Assembly: GCA_949152475.1 (NCBI GenBank)
Contig: OX424564.1
Span: 26,534,165 to 26,598,164, forward strand
DNA length: 64,000 bases
DNA from: Terebella lapidaria
Taxonomy: Eukaryota > Annelida > Polychaeta > Terebellida > Terebellidae
Reading direction: 5' to 3'
A program made the translations under genes and the position numbers. Position 1 is the first letter of the stretch; each line of letters opens with the position of its first letter. Of this stretch, positions 21,087 to 32,008 are shown in pieces. The notes below the pieces were generated by a model. That model worked only from the letters and a program-made list of their open reading frames with translations, did not search any database and was not told the DNA's origin.

Positions 21087-24000
21087 TAGTCAGGAGGAAA
21101 TTTCACACAGGGTGGAAACGTAGTACAGACTTTTTCTATCGATTGATATGGCTTCATAATGGTCTAAGACAACCTTTTTCAGAGGGTGTGTAAAATTTTC
21201 TCCCGGGCTAACTTTTTTATGGCCTTTTTCAAAATGGCCGACATCGAAAATTTTGTATTTTAGGAAAAAAAACAAAATTATCCTCCTGGCATGATGCTTT
21301 TGGCCTATTAAGGTGACATTTAGTTATATGGAGATATACTCTTCATAACAATACTAATAATACCGATTCAAACGCCCCGAAAATGGAAAAAATCCAAGAT
21401 GGCCGCCAAATTCTCGCCATTTTTGCACAAATGTTCATAACTTCCTGCCAAATTGAGATAGGGAGCTAATTTTGGTGTCTAACCCTGGGTTTTGGGGTAT
21501 GAGGATTTCAAATATATAACCAGTTTTGTGATTGGATGGTTTGAAGTTGCTCAGAATCTAAGATGGCTGTCAAATTTTAGCCCGATTTCGCAAATAAGCA
21601 CCAATGACCGTCATATATATCAAGATAACAAGCCAACTCTGGTGGCCAGTCCTGGGCTTTGGGGTATGAGGGTGCTACTTGAAGAAATACTCTCGTGTGT
21701 AGATGGTGACTGGCCAATCTATAGGTGTTCAAAGGCGAAGATAACCATTAATTAATGTGAAACATGTAAACGAACCCGTCTAATAGCACCCACTCGCACA
21801 AAATCAACAGAATCAACCACTATCAGACAGAAAAAAAAATTTCTGAGTCAACTCTTCGGGAGGTCTGTTGGTGATAAGGCACGGGCATTGATGCCAAATT
21901 GGTCATTGTCAAATCTAACACACACACATTGTGGTTGGCATAGAGGTTTGGATCCTTTGATGATCCTCAAGACCGTTCCCATGACGCCACTCACCAGACC
22001 ATCCTCTACATTGGGATTGCTCATCATAGTCACCATGGAGCCCTTACAGAGTGTAACATCAGCAGAAAGGTTGCATTCAATGGGTACAGGTGTTGTATTC
22101 AAGCCAGGTCTATTCTCGATAACATTCACAGCCACAATCTTCGATTTCTGTCTGTTCAAAAAATCAGTCATCTTTACAGTGTGTGCGGCAGCAACTTTTT
22201 GGAGAGGAAACACTTGAAGTACATCTGCTTGGATCTGTGATCCTTAAGCATATCCTAATTTTCAGAGCTCTATGATTCAACATCTCCGAAAACGATTTGT
22301 TATTTTTTTGTCTCATTATGTCGGTCAAAGTAGTAACCTTGAAGTCGTCCCAAGGCTTTACAAGGGCAGCTGGGTCTCAGTATTTGTCCTCTTACATGCG
22401 GCAGTGGATAAAATCACTCACTGCCAGAATCATGAAGAACTTTTGTTTCTCTTGAGTTGATCCAGACGACCTCTGATGAAATTCAGCATGCCTCTGCTGA
22501 AATCTCATCAATGATTATCAGCTCGAGGTTTTAATACCTAACCTTTCTTCAGCAAATGGTATATACTTTTGTCCCACACCCCTTTGCATGGAAGCATGGT
22601 TCCGCCACTGATGGTAAATGCTGCTTTGTCAGTTGGAGCCACACATCAGAGCTTTGATGATATAAAACTTTCCTTTAACAATATGTTGAATGTCCCCAGA
22701 CATTTTCCGTTCATCTTATCGATGCACCACTAGCGAGTATGAATGAAGACTTTCCCTTGCATGAGAACTTGAGCCTGGTTCTATGGGATTGTCAAGATGC
22801 TGTGTTCTACTGACAACTGAGCCCATCTTGGTATTGGAGCTCCGAGGCAGGCCACTCAATCTGGCAGGTCTTCCAGACTGATGTCCTCGAGGTAAGCGTC
22901 ATCTAGGTTGGCTTTAGTTTCCAAGCGTCCAGCCGCCACTTGCTGGGGCAATGTGTGTCAAGGCATCTTCTGCAAGATGATTTTCTTGGATCTCTTCATG
23001 GCTACTTCAACCTCTTTGATATTATTTCCAAATAGCGCTTGCTTTTCTCTGGTAATGTTGCTGATGCTTGTCCTTTTGCCATAGTAGGAAATGCTCCCAC
23101 TCATTTAAATCCATTTCAAAGTGGTGAATGATAAAGAACCATGAGTGTCTGATAATGTTTCTCACTGTCCCTACAGATGTGCAAGCTTTACTGGAAGATT
23201 TCCGTCTTCAGATTTATCCTTTATTCCCAGCCAACTTCAATGAAGCATATGGAACATTGGACCGGTTGTCGTTGTTATGGGTAGAATTTTCTTCAGATGG
23301 TTCATAATCTCTACCTGGTTTACTATCAACCTTGAAGAGGGATACAATTTCAACCAGACAGGTCTTTGAGAATATCTACAGGAGGGCGTGCATAGTACAT
23401 GTACATGTACCTGTCTAGTACAGATATACAGTGTAGCCACACGTCTTCAATGCCTGAATCTCAGTGGCTCAGCATTAAGAATGGAAGTGTCAGTCTGGTA
23501 CTTGTCGGATCTGCTAGTATCCAAACAACATCCCGACTACAGTTTTTGAGAGGTGTGCCTATGGCCTTGTAAATAGCCTCCGTGACACTCATCTCCCAGT
23601 TGGTCAGGTACGTTTTGCCTAGTCATTGTAGCTTATCGTCTGTCTTATCCCAGCATATTGTGCTCTGCATGGTTCTTCATGAACGAGCTGACCATCTTCA
23701 CCTTGCTTCTTGCTGCAATAATATGACACAATATATCGAATGCAGGCGTATACATCAACAACATATTGTAAGTCAAAATTAGGATTCCAGGCTTTCAAAG
23801 GGTTTTGATTTGTACTAACTTACCCATCGGTCTTTGTGTTTATGTTTATGTACAACCATTTTCGTGGAGGCTATAATGTTCCAGGCTTCTTCTTCTTCAG
23901 CAGCGTTTTTTCACTCATCTAGATCAGTGTCTGCTGGGATGGCACATAAAGGTCTGACAAGAAGGTGGACGGGATAACCTGAACCTGTAGGTCCTGTTAC

Positions 24001-25120
24001 CCTTCTTGCATGACTTCGTATAATTCTTGGAATGAAGTTGAACATCATTTATAATGTCATGTAACTTGCTGTATCTCGTCTAATCAACGTCCTCTGTTAT
24101 ATGTCCAGCGTAGGAGGATTTTATACTCAGAAAAGGCGGTGAATGTAAGTACCAATGTGAGGCCAATCTCCTTGTAGAAACTCAATTGAAACAAAGTAGT
24201 CACAGACTTTGCCATTTTGATTTGATGGTGAAGTGATCATCAATTTCAAGGAGTTTTTTTACTATCTGATCAAGCATTCTGGCAGCTGTTATATGGTTTT
24301 AAATGCCTAATATAATATACTTGGTATTGATATGCCTAATATAATATACTTGGGTTTGATTGCTCGGAAAAAAATTATGCCTGGTAGTGGTACTGAGTGA
24401 GTGCTATTAAACAGGTTTGGTCGCATGTGTTTTATTAAGTAGTCCTTATCTTGGCTTTTGGACAGTTGGATAGTTTTAAACTGGCTAATCACCATCTACA
24501 CACAAAAGTATTTCTTCAGGTAGCACCCTCATACCCCAAACCCCAGGACTGGCCAACAAAATTGCCTTCTTATTTTGAATATGTGACAGTTATTGGTGCT
24601 TTTTTGCGAAATCGAGCTATCATTTGGCAGCCATCTTGGACTCTGAGCATCTTTGAACCATGCAATCATGAAACTGGTTATTTATTTGGAATCCTCATAC
24701 CCCAAAACCCAGGGTTAGACACCAAAATTGGCTTCCTATCTCAATTTGGCAGGAAGTTATGAACATTTGTGTAAAAATGGCGAGAATTTGGCGGCCATCT
24801 TGGATTTTTTCCATTTTCGGGGCGTTTGAATAGGTAGTATTAGTATTGTTATGAAGAGTATATCTCCATATAACTAAATGTCACCTTAATAGACCAAAAG
24901 CATCATGCCAGGAGGATAATTTTGTTTTTTTTCCTAAAATACCAAATTTACGAAGTCGGCCATTTTGAAAAAGGCCATAGAAAAGTTAGCCCGGGAGAAA
25001 ATTTTACACACCCTCTGAAAAAGGTTGTCTTAGACCATTATGAAGCCATATCAATCGATAGAAAAAGTCTGTACTACATTTCCACCCTGAGTGCTATATG
25101 CTCAATATTCCTCCTGACTA
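21087..25120. mobile_element. 4.0-kb element with about 630-bp terminal inverted repeats
   Basis: The left arm (21087 to about 21715) and right arm (about 24485 to 25120) are reverse complements at high identity. They begin TAGTCAGGAGGAA and include the blocks CAAGATGGCCGCCAAATTCT and GGGTTTTGGGGTATGAGG. Flanks suggest a short 2-3 bp duplication (TA or ATA), which I cannot fix. The interior encodes a PIF1-like helicase relic on the minus strand and no recognisable transposase. Long arms plus a helicase do not match a standard superfamily that I can name with confidence. A composite formed by inverted insertion of two copies is the main alternative. Confidence 0.8.
21848..23110 (-). pseudogene. 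PIF1-like helicase relic inside the long-arm element
   Basis: Reading minus-strand from about 23110, the blocks are EDALTHIAPA (a segment typical of PIF1-like proteins of mobile or repeated type), KAAFTISGGTMLPCK (motif Ia region), ELIIIDEIS (Walker B), MLNFIRGRLDQLKRNK, PWDDFKVTTLTDIMRQK, FSEMLN, and in 22213-21848 the C-terminal module (LCKGSMVTMMSNPNVEDGLV, then SGVMGTVLRI). The order is correct for superfamily 1 PIF1 helicases, but blocks fall in different frames with several stops and shifts, and Walker A was not found. Only the last 121 residues are continuous. It differs from the spliced helicase at 249, so it is not a recent copy of it. Confidence 0.7.
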
Positions 25121-25123
25121 ATA

Positions 25124-25275
25124 GTCACTGAACCGTGCAGTCAACCGGTGAACAATGCAGTGAGCCAGTGAACCATGCAGTCATGTATGAGAAATTTTGT
25201 GAAAAGGGTGTCTGTTTTACGATGTACAGCTTCAACTTCATTGGCCAACATAGCCACTGAACAGGGCAGTCTTGT
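25124..25275 (+). repeat. Short degenerate tandem repeats (GTGAACCATGCAGT type)
   Basis: Four to five units of about 18-20 bp (for example CACTGAACCGTGCAGT, CCGGTGAACAATGCAGT, CCAGTGAACCATGCAGT) lie just outside the right arm of the long-arm element. Confidence 0.65.
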
Positions 25276-25513
25276 GATGAGGGGTTGTCGTCAGATTCGA
25301 AATATTTTGAGTATGTACAAGGAGCGTTCTTGAGTATTCTTGCAGGTATGATGGAAAGTGATATTTACATATTGTGCTCATTGTGCTCGAAATTCATCTT
25401 CAGTGAATTTCGGAGCGTAACATATATATGGGGATTTATTTCTTTCGTGATAGAAGCCCTGCATAAGGGGTCAGGGAAGAAAAGTTCATGAATATTTACG
25501 AACTGTTGTTTAT

Positions 25514-25822
25514 TTAGGTGACACATATTGCCAATATACAGTACATACATTTCTTTTTGACATGTACTGGTTCTTTTTTGGCATGTCCTGGACATCTGAA
25601 ATTGAAATTTTTGAGGAATTGTTTCAGTGCAATTTTCGGCTCGATTCCATAACAGGAAAGGTGGACCCAGTAATCACACTGTTCCTTTTCATAGCCACAT
25701 CCCGATTCGTCTCCTTTGCACTTCTGCCGCTCGTCTACCGATGCTGTCGCGACAGCAGTGGTGGGGCATACGAACTGGGTGCCCTGCGTTGTCACGACTG
25801 GGCTGGTGTAATGGAGATGCAT
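25514..25822 (-). pseudogene. Partial PHD-like finger
   Basis: The 102-residue frame contains CKGDESGCGYEKEQCDYWVH, then LSCYGIEP and FRCPGH. This fits the second half of a C4HC3 PHD finger (C, C, H, C, C, H), with the first cysteine pair lost or on another exon. It resembles the design of the finger at 7909 (W.GC....C.YWCH..C...F.CP.H), which suggests related source genes. Confidence 0.5.
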
Positions 25823-26859
25823 TGTGACACGTACGTGTAATAAGCAATTACGGCTAATTTCGGGTCATGTATATGGTAATTTGTACTAACTAACACTGTA
25901 ATTCATTGGTTCAAGGAAAAAACATTTATATTCGGTATAGTTATCCCATCCTTATCCGGATAGTCTATCTCTGATGGACGTGTCCAACGAATTTTCTTTG
26001 GAACCCATGCTGATTGAGCATTTTTCGGCTGCCGCACACGATTTTCTGATTGGGTGTCTCTACAGCAGCCAGCACCTCAGCGCGAACTGTTGTCCTCAGC
26101 TCGATGGCTAAAAGAATCCAATAAATTATTTATTTGATAATTCCACGTTTATATTGAATTGTATGTCGTTTTCAGCTACGACAAACAAGGACAGCCCCAC
26201 GGACGCATAAGGTACATGTAACAAGGTAACTTCAAAAATTGACATGTACGGTAACTGGCTCGTCTAATTTTGGTTCACTCATGATGTGGTTCACTCCGCG
26301 CGTTTTGCTCATCTAACACTTTTGCATGATCGCAAATGTTTTTGCTCAAAACGCACCAACCGTGGACAAGAAACGTCTCTCTCTCTTAGCGTACAGTCTA
26401 CCAGTTAGGAGACGTTTCCGAACTGGTAGTTGTGCCCACATGGACCATGGGGAGGATACGTTGGGTAACTTATAAACGTCGAACGTCCGTGTTTGTGATT
26501 TGATGTGGTTTTCATAAAAAAGAATGCGCGGAGTTTAATATCACACTGTGAATACTGTACGTTTATGTATTCACCAGCTACAACACATATTACTTTTCTT
26601 TGACAACAGCCCGGTCAATGGTCGCTCGTGGGGAATCTCGGTGGGTTGTTTTGTCCCAACTAGTGTTATCACTCCCGTAGGTTTCAATTGATCATTGATT
26701 ATAACGTGACATCCAATATTCAAAACAACTAATTTACTGTGACTTCAACCCCTCCACGTGGTTTCCATTCTACGACACAAACATATTTGCTGCTGTACAT
26801 GATTTGGAAGCCATGGAGGAACATTTGTGCAGCCAGTTGTGTAGCCAGTTCAGCACTCT
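25823..26859. other. No gene or structured repeat recognised
   Basis: Short open frames here lack known motifs. No terminal inverted repeats or tandem arrays with clear ends were seen. Confidence 0.4.
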
Positions 26860-27410
26860 TCAAAATGAATACCTATAGAGCATACTATCCTCAGTTTTAT
26901 CTACTGTTGGACCTGATACATCCAGCACAATTCCCAGGTCTGTACCAGCATGCTCATCCCAATCTTCCACCTCATCATCATCATCCAATGTTTCGCCATC
27001 GATGACAAGGAAGATCATGGCTTGTCTGTGTCTTTCAAAATGCCTAGGTTGCAAATGTAACCTAAAGTCTAGGTCTGGTATTTCCTCTCCACAGAGAAGC
27101 CAGTGATTACAATGTTGGAGCCTGTCATGGTTGACCCAAACACTGAAGACACGGTCGACACAGTCTTGGTCTCTCTGCTGCTCAGCTGTATCGATGATTA
27201 ATGAGGAATTGGGTAGCCATTGGATGGGATGGCCTTCCATACCTCCGTGATTGATAAACACACGTTTTGTGTGCAGTGAATGCACCTGCAACACCAAGTG
27301 TTGGAAGGAAATGAACAGGAGCGCCATGGTCCGCGCAGCAAAACAACCTGTGTGGTTTTATCCCATTTTGTCAAGTAAGGGAATATCTTCTCGCACGTGG
27401 GTATGGTCAC
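26860..27410 (-). other. Unassigned minus-strand open frames
   Basis: Two overlapping frames, 27410-27198 and 27327-26860, give a continuous protein-like reading with an acidic segment (GETLDDDDEVEDWDEHAGTD). No domain is recognised. The overlap hints at a single frame change in one older gene. Confidence 0.3.
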
Positions 27411-28700
27411 TTGGACATGAATTTCACAAAAAAGGTTGGCATGCAGTGATCAAACTCTTCGCTGTTTGAACGGGGCTTTTGCACGGACCGAGCTATGACA
27501 TATTGTGCCTCACTCAAGGACCACCACAAGTCTTGGCAGATCTTGGCTGTCTTGCTTGATGTAGGCAATCGGGAACTGCTGTTGTGTTTTGTTGCACTGT
27601 AAGCGCCAAAATCTCAAGGCATCTCTGGATGGTCAGCATATTTGGGTGAAAACAGTGCGATTCGTGTTCAATTCCCTTTAGAGTTCATTTTCCGTTATGT
27701 CTTTGATTTATTTATGTTCCGGGAGCGATTGAGGAATAGCAATTCCAATGTTATTTTGTGTTGTCGCAGTGTCCGGCCACCACTTTCTTTTGTACTGAGC
27801 CATACTAAATTTTTCGAGTTGCACTTGCGTGATGCCCTAAAAAGACATCTGGCTCCTCCCGAGGTACAACAATTCTCACAGCAAAACGAAAGTTTTGCGG
27901 AAATTTTCGCTTAGAGATACGCAGCAAACATCTCAAGCACTGCTTGCCACGAGCAGTCCCGACAAATCCCCAATGGATTCAGGCGTGCCGAACCGTGGAC
28001 AATATGCATGAGGTAAGTCTGTTTATGATGGCAATAATTGTTCAATGCTTCTGGTTTTCCTCTGACTCAACTGGAGATGACTAGTTTACATGGAATATGG
28101 TGCACAACAACTTTTCAACAGTGCACCGTCAGCACTAGCACATTGAACACAACCCATCCGAGCATATGCTTATGCAGAAATTTCTTTCTTTTTTCTTTTC
28201 TGCGGAGCTGTGTTTTCAGTTTTGTTACACACAGCACAGAAGCAAATGGACATGATTGGTATTACCCAATTAATTGTTTTACATAGGTGCTCCTAGTCAA
28301 TTCACTGAATGTTGAAAGCGCGTTTGTGGCATTCACATGACAGTCTATTTTCAACACACCGATATTTCCATCCAGGAACACCAGGTTGAAGCTAATAACA
28401 CCCCAGCCACACACCCTCTCTTCGATCTGCAGGGGTGCCATACCTGACGTTACGCTTTGGGCATGTGTCCACGGATTTTGTACATAAAAACACAACATGT
28501 GACTTGCCGGCATACACATGGTGGGTGGCCATGTTGTGATGTAAATAATAGTTGGAGTCCAGTGAAAATCAAAGTTATGATGAATCATAGAGTATAAACA
28601 TAACTGGTTTTCAACGTCATCTTCCTTGCCATCATGTTCGTGCTCAATCGCACGATGGCAGATCGGACACCCATCGATAGGCTGTGAATAGTGTACTCAT
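27411..28700. other. Unassigned; possible minus-strand exon 28588-28262
   Basis: The 108-residue frame (QIEERVCGWGVISFNLVFLD and onward) reads like protein but matches nothing I recognise. The remainder shows no gene. Confidence 0.25.
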
Positions 28701-28861
28701 GTTACTCACAATCTAATCTTATGACGAGGCCAATAGAAAACATGCAATATATTTGGCTGTTTTCTGTGGAAACCTTGTACCATGTCAATGTACTGTGCCT
28801 ATAGCTGGCTGCTGCATCAACAGATGATCTTGCATCAGTGGTCTCATACTGCGACGGCTGT

Positions 28862-29200
28862 GTGTCCGTTTCGTCCCTGCCGGTTGCTGCTTTGCCGTCC
28901 TTTGTTGTTTTTTTCTGCTTTCCATTAACTTGAACAGGGGGTGAAAATATACATGGTGCTAACGTTCTATGAACAATACGGCATGACGGCACAAATATAT
29001 TATATTTATAGGTTTTATTATACTTTTAAAAAAAAAAATGTCTCCTTTTTCAGCGGTACTGGTTGTAGGTCCGTTTCTTCCCTGCCGGTTGCTGCTTTGT
29101 CATCCTTCGTTGTTGTTTTTGGTCTGCTTTCCATTAAACTTGAGCAGGGTACGAAAATATACATGGTGCTAATATGTTATTAACAATACAGCATGACGAT
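28862..29200 (+). repeat. Direct duplication, about 130-bp units 207 bp apart
   Basis: 28862-28990 and 29069-29200 share GTCCGTTTC.TCCCTGCCGG, TTGCTGCTTTG, CTGCTTTCCATTAA and AAAATATACATGGTGCTAA in order. The interval contains an A-rich tract. No gene is visible. Confidence 0.75.
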
Positions 29201-29435
29201 AATCAGTTTTTTCACAATAATTTTATTCTCAGGGTTTGTGTCATTGGATAACACAGAAATATTGCAATCGTGACTTGACAATTTCGATATATCGTCATGA
29301 CATTCTGGTTCCGCAATATCTCCATACCTTTCAGGAGATAATTGATGAGGATGCATATTCGGGTTGATACACCCAGATGCAGCGTGTGGGTTGAACTTCA
29401 CCTGCAAAAACATCGTAAACATATATCAATGCTTT

Positions 29436-30079
29436 TCAGATGATGATTGTCGTCACTCGGCCCATCTCTAGTGGAGCGTGCTGGGCGGATGTATGTTGAA
29501 GGTCAGTGTGTGCTCTCTGGATTGATCCAACCACCATGGAATCAATCAACTTGGAATTCCAGCGAGTCTCACAGGACTGTTTGGCGGATTTAATCGTGAG
29601 GTTCTGAATTGAAGATTTCTTGATGTAATGTACGAGCTCCTTCGATGCTTTGATCATCGCTCTGATATTGTCAGGGCAGTTCTTTCCATAAAATGTGTGT
29701 TTAAGCACAGTGTTCAGTACGTGGGCCACACACACAAGGCGGCCTTCGTATCGAAGCGCCACAATCATGTTGGACCACGGTCGGTTGTGAACACGGAGTC
29801 ACTGATGTGTGACTTGAAGTTGGAAAGCAAGTTGACAATGGCACTTTGACGTTCACGCCGGTTTTTATGCTTGGGTCAAACTCGTATGTGCACAGAACAA
29901 CTCTTCAGCTGCCACTCGGTCGTAATGCAGTGCGCCGTGATGGTAGAATACGCTCTTTGCCGATGGTGTAAATTGTGACGAAGCGACCATAGTGCGTTCG
30001 ACTGAATCTTGCTCTCAGAGGTTACGGTTGTAAGTATCAATCCATTAACACCAATACAATCAGATTTTGATGATGCCAA
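29436..30079 (-). pseudogene. hAT-family transposase relic
   Basis: Minus-strand blocks in order: YSTITAHCITTEWQLKS (30079-29876 frame), then after one frame change VFTTDRGPNMIVALRYEG and LVCVAHVLNTVLKHTF, followed by ASKELVHYIKKSSIQNLTIK and CETRWNSKLIDSM (29768-29436). The TTDRG aspartate and the CxxHxLN block are diagnostic of hAT transposases near the second catalytic residue. The BED finger, first catalytic region and C-terminal dimerisation domain are missing. It is unrelated in position to the non-autonomous hAT at 14434, though it could represent a source family. Confidence 0.78.
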
Positions 30080-30529
30080 TAATTAGTTAAAGAATTAATA
30101 GCAGGCTCACGGTGCTGGTATGTGGAAGTATAAATCCTAAGCATTCAGCAGGTTCCGTGGCAACTTACGCGGGCCGCAAAATCGATGGCTCAGTCATTGT
30201 CACTGACTACTATGCGAAACTTTTGCCAAACATCAGAACTGCCCGAGTTGACTGATCTGATACGGAAACAACCTGAATTTAATTTAGCGGTCGCGATACT
30301 TGATGATAGATTCATTTTGTTGTAATCGTTTGGACTCAAACGATTCACTAATTTCACTTAAATAACTTCCAGTTTATAGAGCATCTTTCATGAGATACCG
30401 CAAACAAGCTGAGTACATTTTTTTTGTGAACGGACAATAGGCCAGCGAACAATAGCCAAACCCTCAAAGCGAACTATATGCCATCCGTTAAATTAGTCCT
30501 AAATGGTCGTCCTGTTTTTAGTGGATGGC

Positions 30530-30790
30530 TTCTTATTGTTCAACTGTCCAATGGAGACTTTGTAATGATTTAATTACCATATCGTATCAATTGACTTCTT
30601 GTTGTTCCAGGGCCAATTTGTATTGATTACCCTGTAATATCCTCCAATACTGTAATACATCCGATAACTTTTTATTTCTTAATTAACCATATTGAATTAA
30701 TTGGCTTTTCATTGTTCATTGGCCATTTTGTAATTATTACCCGGTAATTAGATATAATCATTTGGTGTATTCAACAAGTTCTGATATTAA
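30530..30790 (+). repeat. Decayed AT-rich tandem units
   Basis: Three units share (A)ATTG.CTTCTTGTTGTTC, GGCCAATTTGTA.TGATTA and CC.GTAAT-like blocks. No coding signal was found in 30080-30935. Confidence 0.5.
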
Positions 30791-31089
30791 TTGAATATTT
30801 TGAATTTGACCATTTCCAGTATTTGAACTGAAATAAACAAATATTTTCTTTTAAATTTTATTTGCATTTCAGTTCATTCAGCATAGTTCTCCTTATACAT
30901 TTCAAGTTACATGGGCATGTACAATCCTTCGTGATTTACTTAAGGCGAAAACAAACACCCATCCTTTCTTTGTGCCGTTCTGGCCACTCAAGCAGATAAG
31001 CATTGAATGTGACGAAGGTTCGTTTAATATAGATGCAGGATACTGAGGCTTGGGTGCTGGTGGCCAATGAGTTCACGGAAACTGTTGTT

Positions 31090-31425
31090 CCACCCTTCAC
31101 ATGTGGTAATTCTGTCCCCGAGGATACCATCAACTCAGTGGCCGTTTGGTTTGTGATTAGGTACTCATGAAGGTACTTGTCATGCATCTAGTCCATGGGG
31201 GTTTGTTTCGGATGTCCAATTAAGGTTCCTAGGTTGTTGGACAGTTGTACACGCATTCCATCAGGTGTACATTAGAAACAACTACATTGAACACAATATC
31301 TGCCCCTGATGACGCCAGTTCGTCTTTGAATGAACTATTTGGTCGGACTTTATTTTTTTAGTGCAAAATGTTTTATTTTACGTTTGCTATAGGCATCATC
31401 AATATCTAACTGTATTAGTGGTAAT
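31090..31425 (+). repeat. Long repeat related to Mutator-like termini (left copy)
   Basis: The blocks CCCCGAGGATACCATCAACT, TTGTGATTAGG, GCCCCTGATGACGCCAGT, CTATTTGGTCGG and GGTAATAGATTGAT occur in the same order in the 362-bp tandem units at 45141, and in inverted orientation at 48880-49165. The two outer copies face each other across the whole 18-kb repeated block. Confidence 0.7.
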
Positions 31426-31664
31426 AGATTGATCCTTAACATTGTTTGTGCGTGAGCCGACATCGAACGTAACCTGATAAAAGTTCCATGACTGCAGTGG
31501 GAATACCGGAGCACGGCGCCAGACACGAAGAGGTGGCAAGTGGCCATCTGGATTGGTCGGTGGGGCTTGGATAAGGTGACATACTCCTGAAATACGTAAG
31601 TTTCTTCCAAGTAGCGTAACAAGTCATCAAGACCTTCCGGCACAATATCCTTTAGATGTTCCAT
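31350..31664 (-). pseudogene. Mutator-like transposase C-terminal fragment
   Basis: The frame contains VPEGLDDLLRYLEETYV followed by KPHRPIQMATCHLFVS. This fits the segment of MULE transposases where a short helix (L..YLE.TYV) precedes the substrate-side TNN.E..H region. The diagnostic TNN block is degraded. A neighbouring frame, 32015-31791, has no recognised motif. The rest of 30936-32008 is repeat-derived. Confidence 0.5.
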
Positions 31665-32008
31665 CCCCGAGATAATCTATTGAAGGATCGACATTAAACC
31701 ACTTGAATCAGGTTATTTAGTACTATTGCTTTCCTTATATGGTCAAACTGGAGCCCAACATTCACATTTTAAAATTCTTGTCAGCTTCATTCAATCCACT
31801 GATACCCTGGACTCACTTATTTTCACTAAAGACCTAATACTCGAGCCCATGGTTTTAAAATTGTTTATTACATTTTTATATTCTGGTTTGTCACTGAGAT
31901 AGTGCCGCTGACCTTCAATCATCCATATCACGTTCGAGTGACAGTCTTGTGGTTGTGCCAGTGTTGGCTCGGATGATTGTGAATAGGTCTGACACGCGCG
32001 TGTCACTT

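Noticed and set aside
21087-25120. Polinton/Maverick relic because of the long inverted arms
   Set aside because: No polymerase, integrase, capsid or packaging protein is visible; the only gene is a helicase relic.
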